A DNA stretch of 64,000 nt from an uncultured Collinsella sp. GTDB taxonomy: Bacteria; Actinomycetota; Coriobacteriia; Coriobacteriales; Coriobacteriaceae. Both the position numbers and the translations under genes were made by a program. The notes under the pieces were generated by a model. It did no database searches and was not told the origin of the DNA. It worked only from the letters and a program-made list of their open reading frames with translations. Positions 48,580 through 57,286 of this stretch are shown here, piece by piece (positions within the stretch are counted from its first letter, which is position 1; the number at the start of each line of letters is the position of its first letter). The stretch spans positions 1 through 64,000 of the forward strand of contig CABUSH010000003.1 of NCBI GenBank assembly GCA_902494195.1. The letters are read 5' to 3'.

Positions 48580-49548
48580 ATGAACGCACACGATCTGATC
48601 AAAGAGGCAATTGCCGAGAAGGGCAAGTTCGACAGCGTCTACTGGATTGCTTGCGGTGGCTCCATGATCGATTTGATCCCGGCCCATGAGCTTTTGCAGC
48701 GCGAGGCAACCACCTTCACTTCGTATATCTATACGGCTCGCGAGTTCGATATCATGCGTCCGCGTCGTCTGGGCGAGAAGTCCCTGGTCATTGCTTGTAG
48801 CCACAGTGGCAACACCCCTGAGGTCGTCGAGGGCTGCGAGATTGCCCTTGCTGCCGGCGCTACGGTGATCGCCCAGACCGACAACGCTGGATCTAAGATC
48901 GACACCGGTAAATGGACCACGTGGGTCTACCCGTGGGGCGAGGGCGTGCCGCAGGCCGAGGTCCCCGCTGGCATTTCGCTGTCGCTTGCGGCAGAGCTGC
49001 TCGATCAGCAGGAGGGTTACGCCGATCTTGCCGATATGTATGCCGGTATCGCCGAGATGGATAAGATTCTTCCCCCGGCACGCGAGAAGGTAAATGCCGA
49101 GCTGGGCGATCGCTTTGCCAAGCTTTGCCAGGAGCACGAGTTCTTCTATATTCTGGGCAGCGGTCCCAACTTTAGCCAGACCTACGGTTTCGCTATCTGC
49201 TCTCTTATGGAGATGCAGTGGCAGCATTGCAGCTACATCCACTCTGCCGAGTACTTCCACGGCCCCTTCGAGGCTACTCAGGATGGCGTTTTTTACTTCC
49301 TGCAGATGGGCTCCAGCGAGTGCCGTGCTATGGACGAGCGCGCCCTGGCGTTCCTTAAGACGCATACCGATACGCTGATGGTGCTCGATGCCAAGGAGTA
49401 CGGTATGGAAGCCGTGCCGGCGAGCGTTCGTGCCTATCTGGACCCGGTGCTGTTCTACGCCATGAACTGCGAGCTGCGTGCTGCACGCGGCAAGGTGTTT
49501 GATCACGATCCCGATTTCCGTCGCTATATGGGTGTTGTCGAGTACTAG
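48580..49548 (+). CDS. SIS-domain protein, FrlB-like deglycase
   Basis: 322 aa. Two SIS domains. ACSHSGNTPEVVEG is the sugar-phosphate loop; YIHSAEYFHGPFEA aligns with the FrlB SGEFRHGP segment, and the C-terminal FRRYMGVVEY is nearly the same as the FrlB end. FrlB cleaves fructoselysine 6-phosphate into glucose 6-phosphate and lysine; FraB acts on fructose-asparagine. AGAAAGGAAC precedes the ATG at 48580. This is the strongest sequence clue to Amadori-type chemistry in the cluster; the amine partner is unknown. Confidence 0.85.
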   Translation: MNAHDLIKEAIAEKGKFDSVYWIACGGSMIDLIPAHELLQREATTFTSYIYTAREFDIMRPRRLGEKSLVIACSHSGNTPEVVEGCEIALAAGATVIAQTDNAGSKIDTGKWTTWVYPWGEGVPQAEVPAGISLSLAAELLDQQEGYADLADMYAGIAEMDKILPPAREKVNAELGDRFAKLCQEHEFFYILGSGPNFSQTYGFAICSLMEMQWQHCSYIHSAEYFHGPFEATQDGVFYFLQMGSSECRAMDERALAFLKTHTDTLMVLDAKEYGMEAVPASVRAYLDPVLFYAMNCELRAARGKVFDHDPDFRRYMGVVEY

Positions 49549-49562
49549 AAGGGACAAAGGCC

Positions 49563-50426
49563 ATGGCATTTAACGTTAACGCGCTCGGATTTGGCGACAA
49601 CGTCGTCGATCGCTACGAGCATATCCACACCATGTATCCCGGCGGCAATGCGGTGAACTTCGCCGTTTATGCCAAGAAATGCGGTGCCGCACGCTCCGCA
49701 TACATGGGCATTTTTGGCAATGATGCCGCTGCCGAGCATGTCATTGCAAGCCTCGAGGATGAGGGTATCGAGCTTGACAAGTGCGAGCAGATGATTGGCG
49801 AGAACGGAGCGACTCGCGTGACCGTCGTTGACGGTGACCGTGTCTTCCTTGGCTCCAACGAGGGCGGTATCCGTGGCGATGCGCGCTATGTCCTCGATCG
49901 CTTTGACCTTGCGTACATGAAGCAGTTCGATGTGGTTCATTCGGGCAACTATTGCTTCACCGAGCGCGAGCTGCCCAAGTTGAAGGCTGCGGGCGTCACG
50001 GTCTCTTTTGACTTTTCGGACGACTCCACCGACGAGTACTACGAGCAGATTGCGCCCTACGTCGATTTCGCTTTCTTTAGTGCGGCGGATGCCGCGAGTG
50101 AGGACGAGATTCGCGAACGTCTGGCATGGGTGAAGGGCCTGGGTCCGCGTTTTGTGTCGGCTACGGCGGGCGCCGAGGGCTGCATTGCTTACGACGGCGA
50201 GCGCTATTACCGCCAGCTGGCTAAACCGGTAACGGACATGAAGGACACCATGGGGGCGGGCGACTCGTTCCTCACCTCGTTTTTGATGTGCTATCTCGAT
50301 TCCGCCAAGCGTGGTGAGGATGGCGCCGAGGCCATCGAGCGCGCGCTCGACTTTGCTGCCGGGTTTGCCTCGACCGTGTGCGGTATGGAAGGTTCTTGGG
50401 GCCACGGAGCGCCAATCGTCGAATAG
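49563..50426 (+). CDS. PfkB-family kinase 1 (FrlD-like)
   Basis: 287 aa. Ribokinase-fold sugar kinase: GFGDNVVDRYEH and PGGNAVNFAVYAKKCG at the N-terminus, SFDFSDDSTDEY in the middle and TMGAGDSFLTSF with the catalytic Asp. Similar to FrlD fructoselysine 6-kinase. AGAAGGGAC lies upstream and it follows the SIS gene by 14 bases. Likely phosphorylates the sugar at O6 so that the SIS deglycase can act. Confidence 0.87.
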   Translation: MAFNVNALGFGDNVVDRYEHIHTMYPGGNAVNFAVYAKKCGAARSAYMGIFGNDAAAEHVIASLEDEGIELDKCEQMIGENGATRVTVVDGDRVFLGSNEGGIRGDARYVLDRFDLAYMKQFDVVHSGNYCFTERELPKLKAAGVTVSFDFSDDSTDEYYEQIAPYVDFAFFSAADAASEDEIRERLAWVKGLGPRFVSATAGAEGCIAYDGERYYRQLAKPVTDMKDTMGAGDSFLTSFLMCYLDSAKRGEDGAEAIERALDFAAGFASTVCGMEGSWGHGAPIVE

Positions 50427-50496
50427 CTTAAGAAAGCGTACGGCGGTCTGGCTATGAGGCCTTGGACAGCCGATGCAAAACAATAAGCGAAACGCG

Positions 50497-50530
50497 AAAA
50501 GGGGGCTCGCCATGTGGTGGGTCCCCTTTT
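50497..50530 (+). terminator. Intra-operon terminator-like hairpin
   Basis: AAAAGGGGG (50497-50505) pairs with the CCCCTTTT at 50523-50530, between the two kinase genes. A 121-base gap here is the largest in the operon. It may attenuate the downstream half. Confidence 0.55.
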
Positions 50531-50547
50531 GAACATTGGAGAAGACC

Positions 50548-51348
50548 ATGGGTATTAAAGCGTGCGCGGCTGGTTTTTGCTGTGCGGACGTCTATCAAAA
50601 CATCGGCGTGTTCTATCCGACTGGTAATGGCATTGACTGGGGTATCCATCTTGCACGAATGGGCGTTTCGGTATCCGCCGTGTCGGTTGTCGGCAAGGAC
50701 GAGTACGGAGACAAGATGAGAGAGGCGCTGGCCGCTGAGGGGCTCGATATCTCACATCTGCGGGTGGAGGATGGCGACACCTCGGTGATGCTCATGGCAT
50801 TGAAAGACGGCGTCGATCGCGTGCATCTCGAGGCAATCGATGGCGTAATGGAGACATATCGACCGAATGAAGATGACCGGGCGTTTATCCTAGAGCATGA
50901 CATCATTCATACCGACCTGTTTGGCAATTGTTTGGACCTCCTGCCCGAATGGCACGATGCGGGCAAGACGGTGGTTATGGACTTCTCGGTGTTCAGCCAG
51001 GATCCCGAATATGCATGCGAGGCTCATTTTCCTTACGTAGACTATGCGTTCATGTCGTTTGAAGAGGACACTCCGGAGCTGCGGGACTGGGTACGCCACG
51101 TGCAGGAATTGGGACCGCGCGTTGCGGTTGCCACGCTTGGCGAGAAGGGGAGCATTGCCTATGACGGTGAGCGCTTCTATGAGTGCGGGATCGTACCGGC
51201 GGAGAAGGTCGTTAATACCGTGGGTGCCGGCGACTCGTATATTGCCGGGTTTACCAAGGGCGTGATCGATGGCCTTGATATTCCGGCGTGTATGAAGGCG
51301 GGCGCTGAGCTGTCGTCCCGAGTGATTGGTTCGTTTGAGCCGTACTAG
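50548..51348 (+). CDS. PfkB-family kinase 2 (FrlD-like)
   Basis: 266 aa. Second ribokinase-fold kinase, divergent from the first: GFCCADVYQNIGVFYPTGNGIDWGIHLARMG, VMDFSVFS, VATLGEKGS and TVGAGDSYIAGF (catalytic Asp). GGAGAAG before the ATG at 50548. Two different FrlD-like kinases in one operon suggest two sugar substrates or sequential phosphorylation, or a split into two branches. Confidence 0.86.
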   Translation: MGIKACAAGFCCADVYQNIGVFYPTGNGIDWGIHLARMGVSVSAVSVVGKDEYGDKMREALAAEGLDISHLRVEDGDTSVMLMALKDGVDRVHLEAIDGVMETYRPNEDDRAFILEHDIIHTDLFGNCLDLLPEWHDAGKTVVMDFSVFSQDPEYACEAHFPYVDYAFMSFEEDTPELRDWVRHVQELGPRVAVATLGEKGSIAYDGERFYECGIVPAEKVVNTVGAGDSYIAGFTKGVIDGLDIPACMKAGAELSSRVIGSFEPY

Positions 51349-51375
51349 GGTCAAATGCCTGGAAAGGAGTATGAA

Positions 51376-52236
51376 ATGGTTATCGACATGTTGGTCCATC
51401 CTATGCTCTACGGCGAGATCTGTACGCCGGGTGATGAGCCTGATGGATTCGGTTTTTGGTCACGAGAATTTGGTATGGGGCATATGGGCCCCATGGATTG
51501 GGATGAGCTTCAAGTCGAGATGGACGTCTGTGACGTGCAGAAGAGCGTGCTCATGCCGCTCGATGTAACCACGGCATGCGGAGGGCACTTTGGCACCAAT
51601 GACCAGATTGCCATGCTGGTTGCCGCGCATCCCGATCGTCTGTGGGGATTTGCGAGCGTAGACCCGCAGGTGAGCGGTGCCGCAGACGAACTGGAGCGCG
51701 CCTTTACCGAGTCGGGGGCAAAGGGGCTTTGCCTGCATCCTGCAAAGCAGGGTTTTGCCCCCGATGATGCTGTGGCCGAGCCGCTTTACGAGCTGTGCGA
51801 GCGCTATAACAAGCCGGTGGTTTTCCATGCCGGTATGTCTTGGGAGCCTGGCGCAGGGCTCTCGCGCAGTAACCCGCTTGCATTTGAGCACACAATCGCA
51901 ACGCATCCAAATGTGCGCTTTAGTTTGACCCACTTTGGCTGGCCCTGGGTGCGCGAGACCGTGGCGATGCTGCTCAAGTATCCCAACTGCTACACGGACA
52001 CCTCTATCACTTACATCGATTCGCCCGAGGAGATGATGCAGCGTCTTTTCACGGTCGATATGGGGCCGCTGTGGTATGAGCGCGCGCTATCGCATCAAGT
52101 GATGTTCGCCAGCAATACGCCGCGTTTCCGTGCATTCAAACTCAAGCGGGCGCTCGATACCGTGTCCATGCGCGATGATGCGCGAGAAAGGCTCTACTGG
52201 GGTAATGCCCTGCGTTTTCTTGAAGGGGATGAGTGA
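51376..52236 (+). CDS. Amidohydro_2-like TIM-barrel hydrolase
   Basis: 286 aa. Amidohydrolase-2 type (related to decarboxylases and lactonases): IDMLVHPMLYG at the N-terminal metal site lacks the usual HxH, then FHAGMSW, LTHFGWPWVRE and SNTPRFR where a conserved Asp is normally found. Reaction not predictable; candidates are lactone hydrolysis or decarboxylation. AAGGAG precedes the ATG. The YjbQ gene starts 2 bases after its stop. Confidence 0.75.
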   Translation: MVIDMLVHPMLYGEICTPGDEPDGFGFWSREFGMGHMGPMDWDELQVEMDVCDVQKSVLMPLDVTTACGGHFGTNDQIAMLVAAHPDRLWGFASVDPQVSGAADELERAFTESGAKGLCLHPAKQGFAPDDAVAEPLYELCERYNKPVVFHAGMSWEPGAGLSRSNPLAFEHTIATHPNVRFSLTHFGWPWVRETVAMLLKYPNCYTDTSITYIDSPEEMMQRLFTVDMGPLWYERALSHQVMFASNTPRFRAFKLKRALDTVSMRDDARERLYWGNALRFLEGDE

Positions 52237-52238
52237 AC

Positions 52239-52667
52239 ATGGTGACGCTCGAGACATTGAGCTATCTATCGACTGCTCCGGACCAGTTCATCGATATTAC
52301 CGAGGACGTGCACGCTGCCATCGAACGCAGTTCGGTGACGAATGGCTTGGCAGCAATTATTTTGTCGCATACGACCTGTGGAATCGTGGTAAACGAGGGA
52401 CTGCCCTGCGTGGAGACGGATCTTATGGAGACGCTTGATCGCATCGCCCCGCTCGATGCCCCCTATGCGCATGCACACTTCCTGCCGAGCTATGGAGCCA
52501 CCGGCAACAACTCCTGTGGGCATATCAAGAGCATGATTTGTGGAAACAGTTGCTTCTTTCCCGTCCAAGATGGCCACATCGTGTGTGGAGGTGCCCAGAA
52601 CATCTATCTTGCGGAGTTTGACGGTCCGCAGAAGCGAAAAGTGTACGTCGAAGTGCTGGGGGAGTAA
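52239..52667 (+). CDS. YjbQ/UPF0047-family protein
   Basis: 142 aa. The YjbQ signature is present: ILSHTTCGIVVNEG, APLDAPYAHAH, GHIKSMICGNSCFFPVQDGHIVCGGAQNIYLAEFDGPQKRKVYVEV. Known members have thiamine-phosphate synthase side activity and bind metal at conserved His residues; the physiological role is unsettled. ATG at 52239 follows AAGGGGATGAG; GTG 52233 is an alternative. Its presence in a sugar-catabolic operon is unusual. Confidence 0.85.
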   Translation: MVTLETLSYLSTAPDQFIDITEDVHAAIERSSVTNGLAAIILSHTTCGIVVNEGLPCVETDLMETLDRIAPLDAPYAHAHFLPSYGATGNNSCGHIKSMICGNSCFFPVQDGHIVCGGAQNIYLAEFDGPQKRKVYVEVLGE

Positions 52668-52700
52668 CGTCCCCGCGATAACCCTATGAAGGAGCACGTT

Positions 52701-53510
52701 ATGTCGTTTCTAACCTCGATGTTCAAGACCGAAAAGCCGGTCATCGGAATGCTGCACTTGCGTCCTCTGCCGGGCGATCCGCTGTATTACCCGGGCGGAA
52801 GCGTGTCGCAGGTCGTGGAAGCCGCCAAGCGCGATCTCGAGGCGTTGCAGCAGGGCGGTGTCGATGGCATTTTGATTACCAATGAGCTCTCGATGCCCTA
52901 TGAGCAGCACGTTTCTCCCTCAACCCTTGCATCGATGGGCTATGTAATCGGAGCTCTGTCCCATGATCTGTCGACCCCTTGGGGAGCCGAGGCTATTTAC
53001 GACGGTGATGCCACAATCGAGCTGTGCGCTGCTGTCGATGCGCAGTTCACGCGCTGCAATTTTTGCGGTGCCTGGGCCGGTGATCTCGGGCTGATTAATC
53101 GAGATTTCGCGCACACCATGCGTCGCAAGGCGGCGCTGCGCCTGGATGACCTCAAGCTTTTTCACTTCATCACGAGCGAGGGGGAGGTTTATCTCAACGA
53201 CCGCACGGCTGCGGACATTGCCGATTCACTTCTCTTTAATTGCCTTCCGGATGCAATGGTCATCGGCGGTTCGGCTGCCGGTCGTGGCGCTTCGGGCGAG
53301 CTTGCCGATGAAGTCCGCGAGCGTGTTGGCGAAGTACCCGTGGTATGTGGCACCGGTTGTCGCGAAAATACCGTGGCTGACGTATTTGCTCACTACGATG
53401 GCGCGTTTGTCGGCACCTGCTTAAAGCGCGACGGAAAGTTGGATGCTCCGGTTGATGTTGAGCGGGTAGCTCGTTTTATGGCTGCCGCTCGTACGGCACG
53501 AGGGGAGTAG
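52701..53510 (+). CDS. BtpA/SgcQ-family TIM-barrel protein
   Basis: 269 aa. Starts with VIGMLHLRPLPGDPLY and includes GGVDGILITNE, FTRCNFCGAWAGDLG, DAMVIGGSAAGRGA and GTCLKRDG, the BtpA pattern. BtpA was linked to photosystem I assembly in cyanobacteria, and SgcQ sits in an E. coli sugar cluster of unknown substrate. AAGGAG precedes the ATG. Probably a metabolic enzyme of the sugar route. Confidence 0.85.
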   Translation: MSFLTSMFKTEKPVIGMLHLRPLPGDPLYYPGGSVSQVVEAAKRDLEALQQGGVDGILITNELSMPYEQHVSPSTLASMGYVIGALSHDLSTPWGAEAIYDGDATIELCAAVDAQFTRCNFCGAWAGDLGLINRDFAHTMRRKAALRLDDLKLFHFITSEGEVYLNDRTAADIADSLLFNCLPDAMVIGGSAAGRGASGELADEVRERVGEVPVVCGTGCRENTVADVFAHYDGAFVGTCLKRDGKLDAPVDVERVARFMAAARTARGE

Positions 53511-53516
53511 GCACCT

Positions 53517-55034
53517 ATGGCGCTCTATCTGGGTATTGATATTGGGACAAGCGCCTCTAAAGGCGTTTTAATCGATGATCGATGCAATATCGTTTGCCAA
53601 GCCTCTTGTGGACATGAGACGGACAACCCGTGTGACGGATGGTACCAGCATGATGCGGAGGCAGTCTGGTGGGGCGATTTCTGCCGCTTGTCGCGCGAGC
53701 TGGTGGCGCGATCGGGGGTTAACGCGGCACAGATCGGATGCGTGGGCCTTTCCGCATTGGGTTGCGACTGTGTGCCGGTCGATACCGAGTGCAACGCGCT
53801 GGCGCCCGCGATTTTGTATGGAGTCGATGCACGTTCGAAGCCGCAGATTGACGAGCTCCTTTCCGAATATGGGTCAGATCGCGCACGCGAGCTTTTCGGG
53901 CACGATCCCTGTTCGTCAGATATTGCTCCCAAGATCTTGTGGTTTAAGGAGAATATGCCCGAGGTGCACGAACGTGCCGCGAAGTTCCTGACGGCGTCAT
54001 CGTTTCTATGCACAAAGTTGACGGGGCGTTTTACGGTGGACCGTTATTTGGCGGAGGATTTTCTTCCCCTATACGACCGCTACACCTGGAAGGTTGATGC
54101 TCGTGAATGTGCTCGTTTCTGCCGGCCTGACCAGATGGCGGAGGTAATGTCGGCTACCGATATTGCCGGGGTGATTACGCGGCGTGCGGCTGAGGCGACG
54201 GGGCTCGCGGCAGGGACACCTGTCTTAGTGGGAACGGGCGACTCTGGTGCCGAGGCCATTTCGACGGGTGTATTCCGTCCCGGCGATATGATGGTTCAGT
54301 TGGGGAGTACGGCGTATTTCATCTACCTAGCTGATCATATGATCGATGATGCCCGCCTGTGGCCAGGGACGTTTATCATTCCCGGAACTTACGGGATCTG
54401 CGCGGGGACCAATACGGCGGGTGCGCTCACATCGTGGCTGCGCCAAGAGCTGTATCGCGACGCCGTAGAGGCCGAGGACCACGGTGGCCCCGATGCCTAT
54501 TCGGTTATGGCGCATGATGCCACCGACGTGGCGCCGGGTGCCGATGGGCTCCTGTGTCTGCCGTACTTTGCGGGGGAGCGTACTCCGCTCAACGATCCCG
54601 AGGCGCGTGGCGTCTTCTTTGGACTGACCGGAAGGCATACGCGAGCCCATATGGTTCGCGCCGCCTTGGAAGGCGTCGCGTATACCGTTGCATCCCATGT
54701 CGACATTATCGAGCGAGAGCATGGACTGCCAATTGGGCGCATTATGCTTGTCGGAGGTGGAACCAAGAATCCAGTTTGGATGCAGGCTATCGCCGATGTA
54801 TGCGGGCGCGAGGTCTCGGTTGCCAAGGTTACGGTGGGCGCATGCTTCGGCGATGCCATCATGGCAGCTCTCGCAGGTGGCGCCTATGCATCATGGGATG
54901 AACTCGCCCAAGTCCTTGGCGTTGCGCAAACAATCGTGCCCGATATGGCTGCCCACGAGTTATATGCGTCGCGCCGTCATATCTTTGACGAATTGTATGC
55001 ACGCAACCGTGATCTCATGCACGAATTGGTGTAA
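53517..55034 (+). CDS. FGGY-family carbohydrate kinase
   Basis: 505 aa. GIDIGTSASKGVLID (phosphate 1), GTGDSGAEAISTGV, QLGSTAYFIYL and LVGGGTKNPVWMQAIADVCGREV (adenosine loop) mark an xylulokinase-like FGGY kinase. Substrate not determinable; xylulose, ribulose or a related ketose. AGGGGAGTAGG precedes the ATG, 6 bases after the BtpA stop. Last gene of the catabolic operon; a terminator follows. Confidence 0.9.
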   Translation: MALYLGIDIGTSASKGVLIDDRCNIVCQASCGHETDNPCDGWYQHDAEAVWWGDFCRLSRELVARSGVNAAQIGCVGLSALGCDCVPVDTECNALAPAILYGVDARSKPQIDELLSEYGSDRARELFGHDPCSSDIAPKILWFKENMPEVHERAAKFLTASSFLCTKLTGRFTVDRYLAEDFLPLYDRYTWKVDARECARFCRPDQMAEVMSATDIAGVITRRAAEATGLAAGTPVLVGTGDSGAEAISTGVFRPGDMMVQLGSTAYFIYLADHMIDDARLWPGTFIIPGTYGICAGTNTAGALTSWLRQELYRDAVEAEDHGGPDAYSVMAHDATDVAPGADGLLCLPYFAGERTPLNDPEARGVFFGLTGRHTRAHMVRAALEGVAYTVASHVDIIEREHGLPIGRIMLVGGGTKNPVWMQAIADVCGREVSVAKVTVGACFGDAIMAALAGGAYASWDELAQVLGVAQTIVPDMAAHELYASRRHIFDELYARNRDLMHELV

Positions 55035-55056
55035 AGCTGCCGAATTGTACTGCCTA

Positions 55057-55107
55057 CCAATAGGGACTGCGTTGTGCGATTCGCATGTCCCTTGGCATTT
55101 TTTGCCC
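55057..55107 (+). terminator. Terminator of catabolic operon
   Basis: CCAATAGGGAC...GTCCCTTGG stem with an inner TGCG/CGCA, followed by CATTTTTT. Confidence 0.75.
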
Positions 55108-55114
55108 ACAGGGG

Positions 55115-55897
55115 TTAGCGAAGGTCAAAAACAGAGTGCGCATTTGTTAAAACTGCCGACTCGATGCGCTTTGCGTCACAGTTTTTGAGTGAGGCAATGC
55201 GCATCGAGGTCCTTGTGAGCGATTTGATGAGCGACTGCGCGCTTGTTTCTGTGTTTGGTTCGGCCGGCGCATCGGTCTCGAGCAGTAGGCGGTCGAGTGG
55301 AATCTGTCGTGCGTATTCGCGACCGCGCTTGGTCGCGAGCATGCGTTCGTTGACGGAAAAATAACAGCCCGCATTACGCGCGCGGACGAGTTCGTCCGAA
55401 GTACCGCTAAACCAGTGGAAGATGATAACGGGGGAGTCGGGGTTTGGGATGAGTAGTCCATGCGATTCGAGGACGTCCAGTACGGCTCCTGCCGAACGAA
55501 CGGCGTGAATTGATATCACGCGCCCGGTAAGAGGATGCTGCACGAGCGCATCGCAGAGCCGGTTAAGTGCCTGTATTTGTAGCGGCTCACTTCCAGCAAA
55601 GCGCGCGGAAAAGTCGAGTCCGACTTCGCCGATGTAGCGTTCTTGGGCAGCAACTTCGCAAAGCAGATTGACTTCGACAAAACCGCAGTGGCCATCGGCG
55701 AGCCACCAGGGGTGAAGCCCAACGCCGGCGATGATGCCTGGTTGGCGACAGGCGCGCTCGTTTGCGGCCGAAAAGTCGCGCGGATTGACGCCGCAGTCAA
55801 ATAGACCCAAGCCCAGCGCCGTCGCCTCATCGGCAACGGCGTCCGGGTGAGCCATTAAATCAAGATGGCAGTGTGCATCAAATAACCGGGGCTCCAT
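55115..55897 (-). CDS. TatD-family metal-dependent hydrolase
   Basis: 260 aa. TIM-barrel nuclease/hydrolase family: DAHCHLD at the N-terminus (metal site), GVGLHPWW, IGEVGLDFS, RVISIHAVR, FHWFSGT and LLLETDAP. TatD proteins act as 3'-5' DNases in quality control. Slightly diverged from standard TatD (HCHLD rather than HxHLD). The TcdA gene lies 14 bases upstream on the same strand, so the two are cotranscribed. Confidence 0.88.
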   Translation of the reverse strand: MEPRLFDAHCHLDLMAHPDAVADEATALGLGLFDCGVNPRDFSAANERACRQPGIIAGVGLHPWWLADGHCGFVEVNLLCEVAAQERYIGEVGLDFSARFAGSEPLQIQALNRLCDALVQHPLTGRVISIHAVRSAGAVLDVLESHGLLIPNPDSPVIIFHWFSGTSDELVRARNAGCYFSVNERMLATKRGREYARQIPLDRLLLETDAPAEPNTETSAQSLIKSLTRTSMRIASLKNCDAKRIESAVLTNAHSVFDLR

Positions 55898-55911
55898 CTC
55901 GGTGCGCTCCG

Positions 55912-56709
55912 CTAGTCCAGACGTTGGCCATCGGAGCGTACGCGCTCAGTGCCGCGGCCGCTGATCTGGCGGATAACCTCGCCGGCAATCATCTGGCCCA
56001 TGATGGGCGGCATATAGCTGGCAGTGCCCAACTCGGTACGCTCGTGGATGTTGGAAGGGTCGCGGGGCTGGGTCTTAACCGATTCCTCGCAGCTAAATAG
56101 AACACGCAGGCTCTTGATTCCGCGCTTCTTGCATTCTTTGCGCATAATGCGGCTCATGGGGTCACGTACCGTATCGAAGATGTCGGCAAAGCGGAGGCAC
56201 TCGGGATGGAGCTTGTTGGCCCCGCCCATGGAACTAACCAAACGAATGTCGTGGTCCTGAGCATATTTGGCAATGGTGAGCTTGGCCGAGATGGTGTCGA
56301 TGGCGTCGACGACGTAGTCGAGCTTGCCGCCCGTCTGCTCAAAAACGCTCGCAAAGAACTCGTCGATGTTGTCGCTCAGCAGGTATTCGGTGCGCTTGAT
56401 AACGGTGGCGGCGGGATTGATATCGCGAATCATGGCTTCCATCACGTCCACCTTGCGCTTGCCGATGGTGCTGTGAAAGGCGATGGCCTGGCGATTGATA
56501 TTGCTGGGCGCGATGATGTCCTTGTCCAGAATGACGAAATGACCAATGCCGCCGCGGGCGAGTGCCTCGCAGCAGTTGGAGCCCACGCCTCCGCAGCCGA
56601 GCACCAGTACTGTGGAGCTGGCGAGTTTATCGAGCGCCTCGCGCCCCATAATGATCTCGAGCTTAGTGTCGCGTGTCTCGTTGGGAGTTGCGGCTGTGGT
56701 TTCGGTCAT
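55912..56709 (-). CDS. tcdA: tRNA threonylcarbamoyladenosine dehydratase (TcdA/CsdL)
   Basis: 265 aa. E1-like ThiF/MoeB adenylating fold: VLVLGCGGVGSNCCEALARGGIG (nucleotide loop), DKDIIAPSNINRQ, and a C-terminal region with PCSR-like RVLFSCEESV. TcdA cyclises t6A37 to ct6A in tRNAs decoding ANN codons. ATG at 56709 is favoured because ATG 56715 abuts GGAGG. Forms a pair with the downstream TatD gene. Confidence 0.87.
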   Translation of the reverse strand: MTETTAATPNETRDTKLEIIMGREALDKLASSTVLVLGCGGVGSNCCEALARGGIGHFVILDKDIIAPSNINRQAIAFHSTIGKRKVDVMEAMIRDINPAATVIKRTEYLLSDNIDEFFASVFEQTGGKLDYVVDAIDTISAKLTIAKYAQDHDIRLVSSMGGANKLHPECLRFADIFDTVRDPMSRIMRKECKKRGIKSLRVLFSCEESVKTQPRDPSNIHERTELGTASYMPPIMGQMIAGEVIRQISGRGTERVRSDGQRLD

Positions 56710-56935
56710 AGACATCCTCCGATGGGGAAGCGAATCGTGTTTTAGCTATCGTCATTATAGGTATTATCGCGATTCCATTTGAACCCTTGGGGTTTGTTGA
56801 AATGGGATTGGAATTCGCATAAGATGGAAGCAGATGGCACCCGTTGCAGCGGGTTAGCCAACTCCAAAACACGTTTGTAGCGTGAGAAGTGGCCGTCTTC
56901 GCATTACGCGGGGCGGCTATTTTTTGAGTGTAAGA

Positions 56936-56973
56936 TTAGATAGTTAGACAAACATCTAAATATCGAGTATAGT
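56936..56973 (+). promoter_or_regulatory. sdpR promoter with inverted repeat
   Basis: -35 TAGACA (56945-56950), 17-bp spacer, -10 TATAGT (56968-56973). TTAGAT (56936-56941) and ATCTAA (56954-56959) form an inverted repeat around the -35, a likely ArsR-type autoregulatory site. Confidence 0.65.
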
Positions 56974-57007
56974 GTGCGCGTCATGAGAGATGATGAGAGG
57001 AGGTCTT

Positions 57008-57286
57008 ATGCCGGGAGAGGGTTTTAAGGCGCTTGCCGATCCAACGCGACGGCGCATTTTGGAGTTGCTGCGCGAGGGCAATTGCACGGCGGGGGAGCTT
57101 GCCGAGCATTTCGATATCAGTAAGCCGTCGCTAAGCCATCACTTGGCGACGCTCAAAAACGCCGGGTTGGTGACCGACGAGCGCCATGGCCAAAACATCG
57201 TATACAGCTTAAACACCACCGTCATGCAGGATTTAATTGGCTGGTTTATGGGCTTTACAAACACTGAAGGTGATAAGGATGAATAA
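57008..57286 (+). CDS. ArsR/SdpR-family repressor
   Basis: 92 aa. Winged helix: LADPTRRRILELLREGNCTAGELAEHFDISKPSLSHHLATLKNAGLV, then DERHGQNIVYSL. No Cys metal site is evident, as in SdpR rather than metal-sensing ArsR. GAGAGGAGG precedes the ATG. It overlaps the SdpI-like gene by 8 bases. By analogy with Bacillus, SdpR represses the pair and is titrated by SdpI at the membrane. Confidence 0.9.
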   Translation: MPGEGFKALADPTRRRILELLREGNCTAGELAEHFDISKPSLSHHLATLKNAGLVTDERHGQNIVYSLNTTVMQDLIGWFMGFTNTEGDKDE

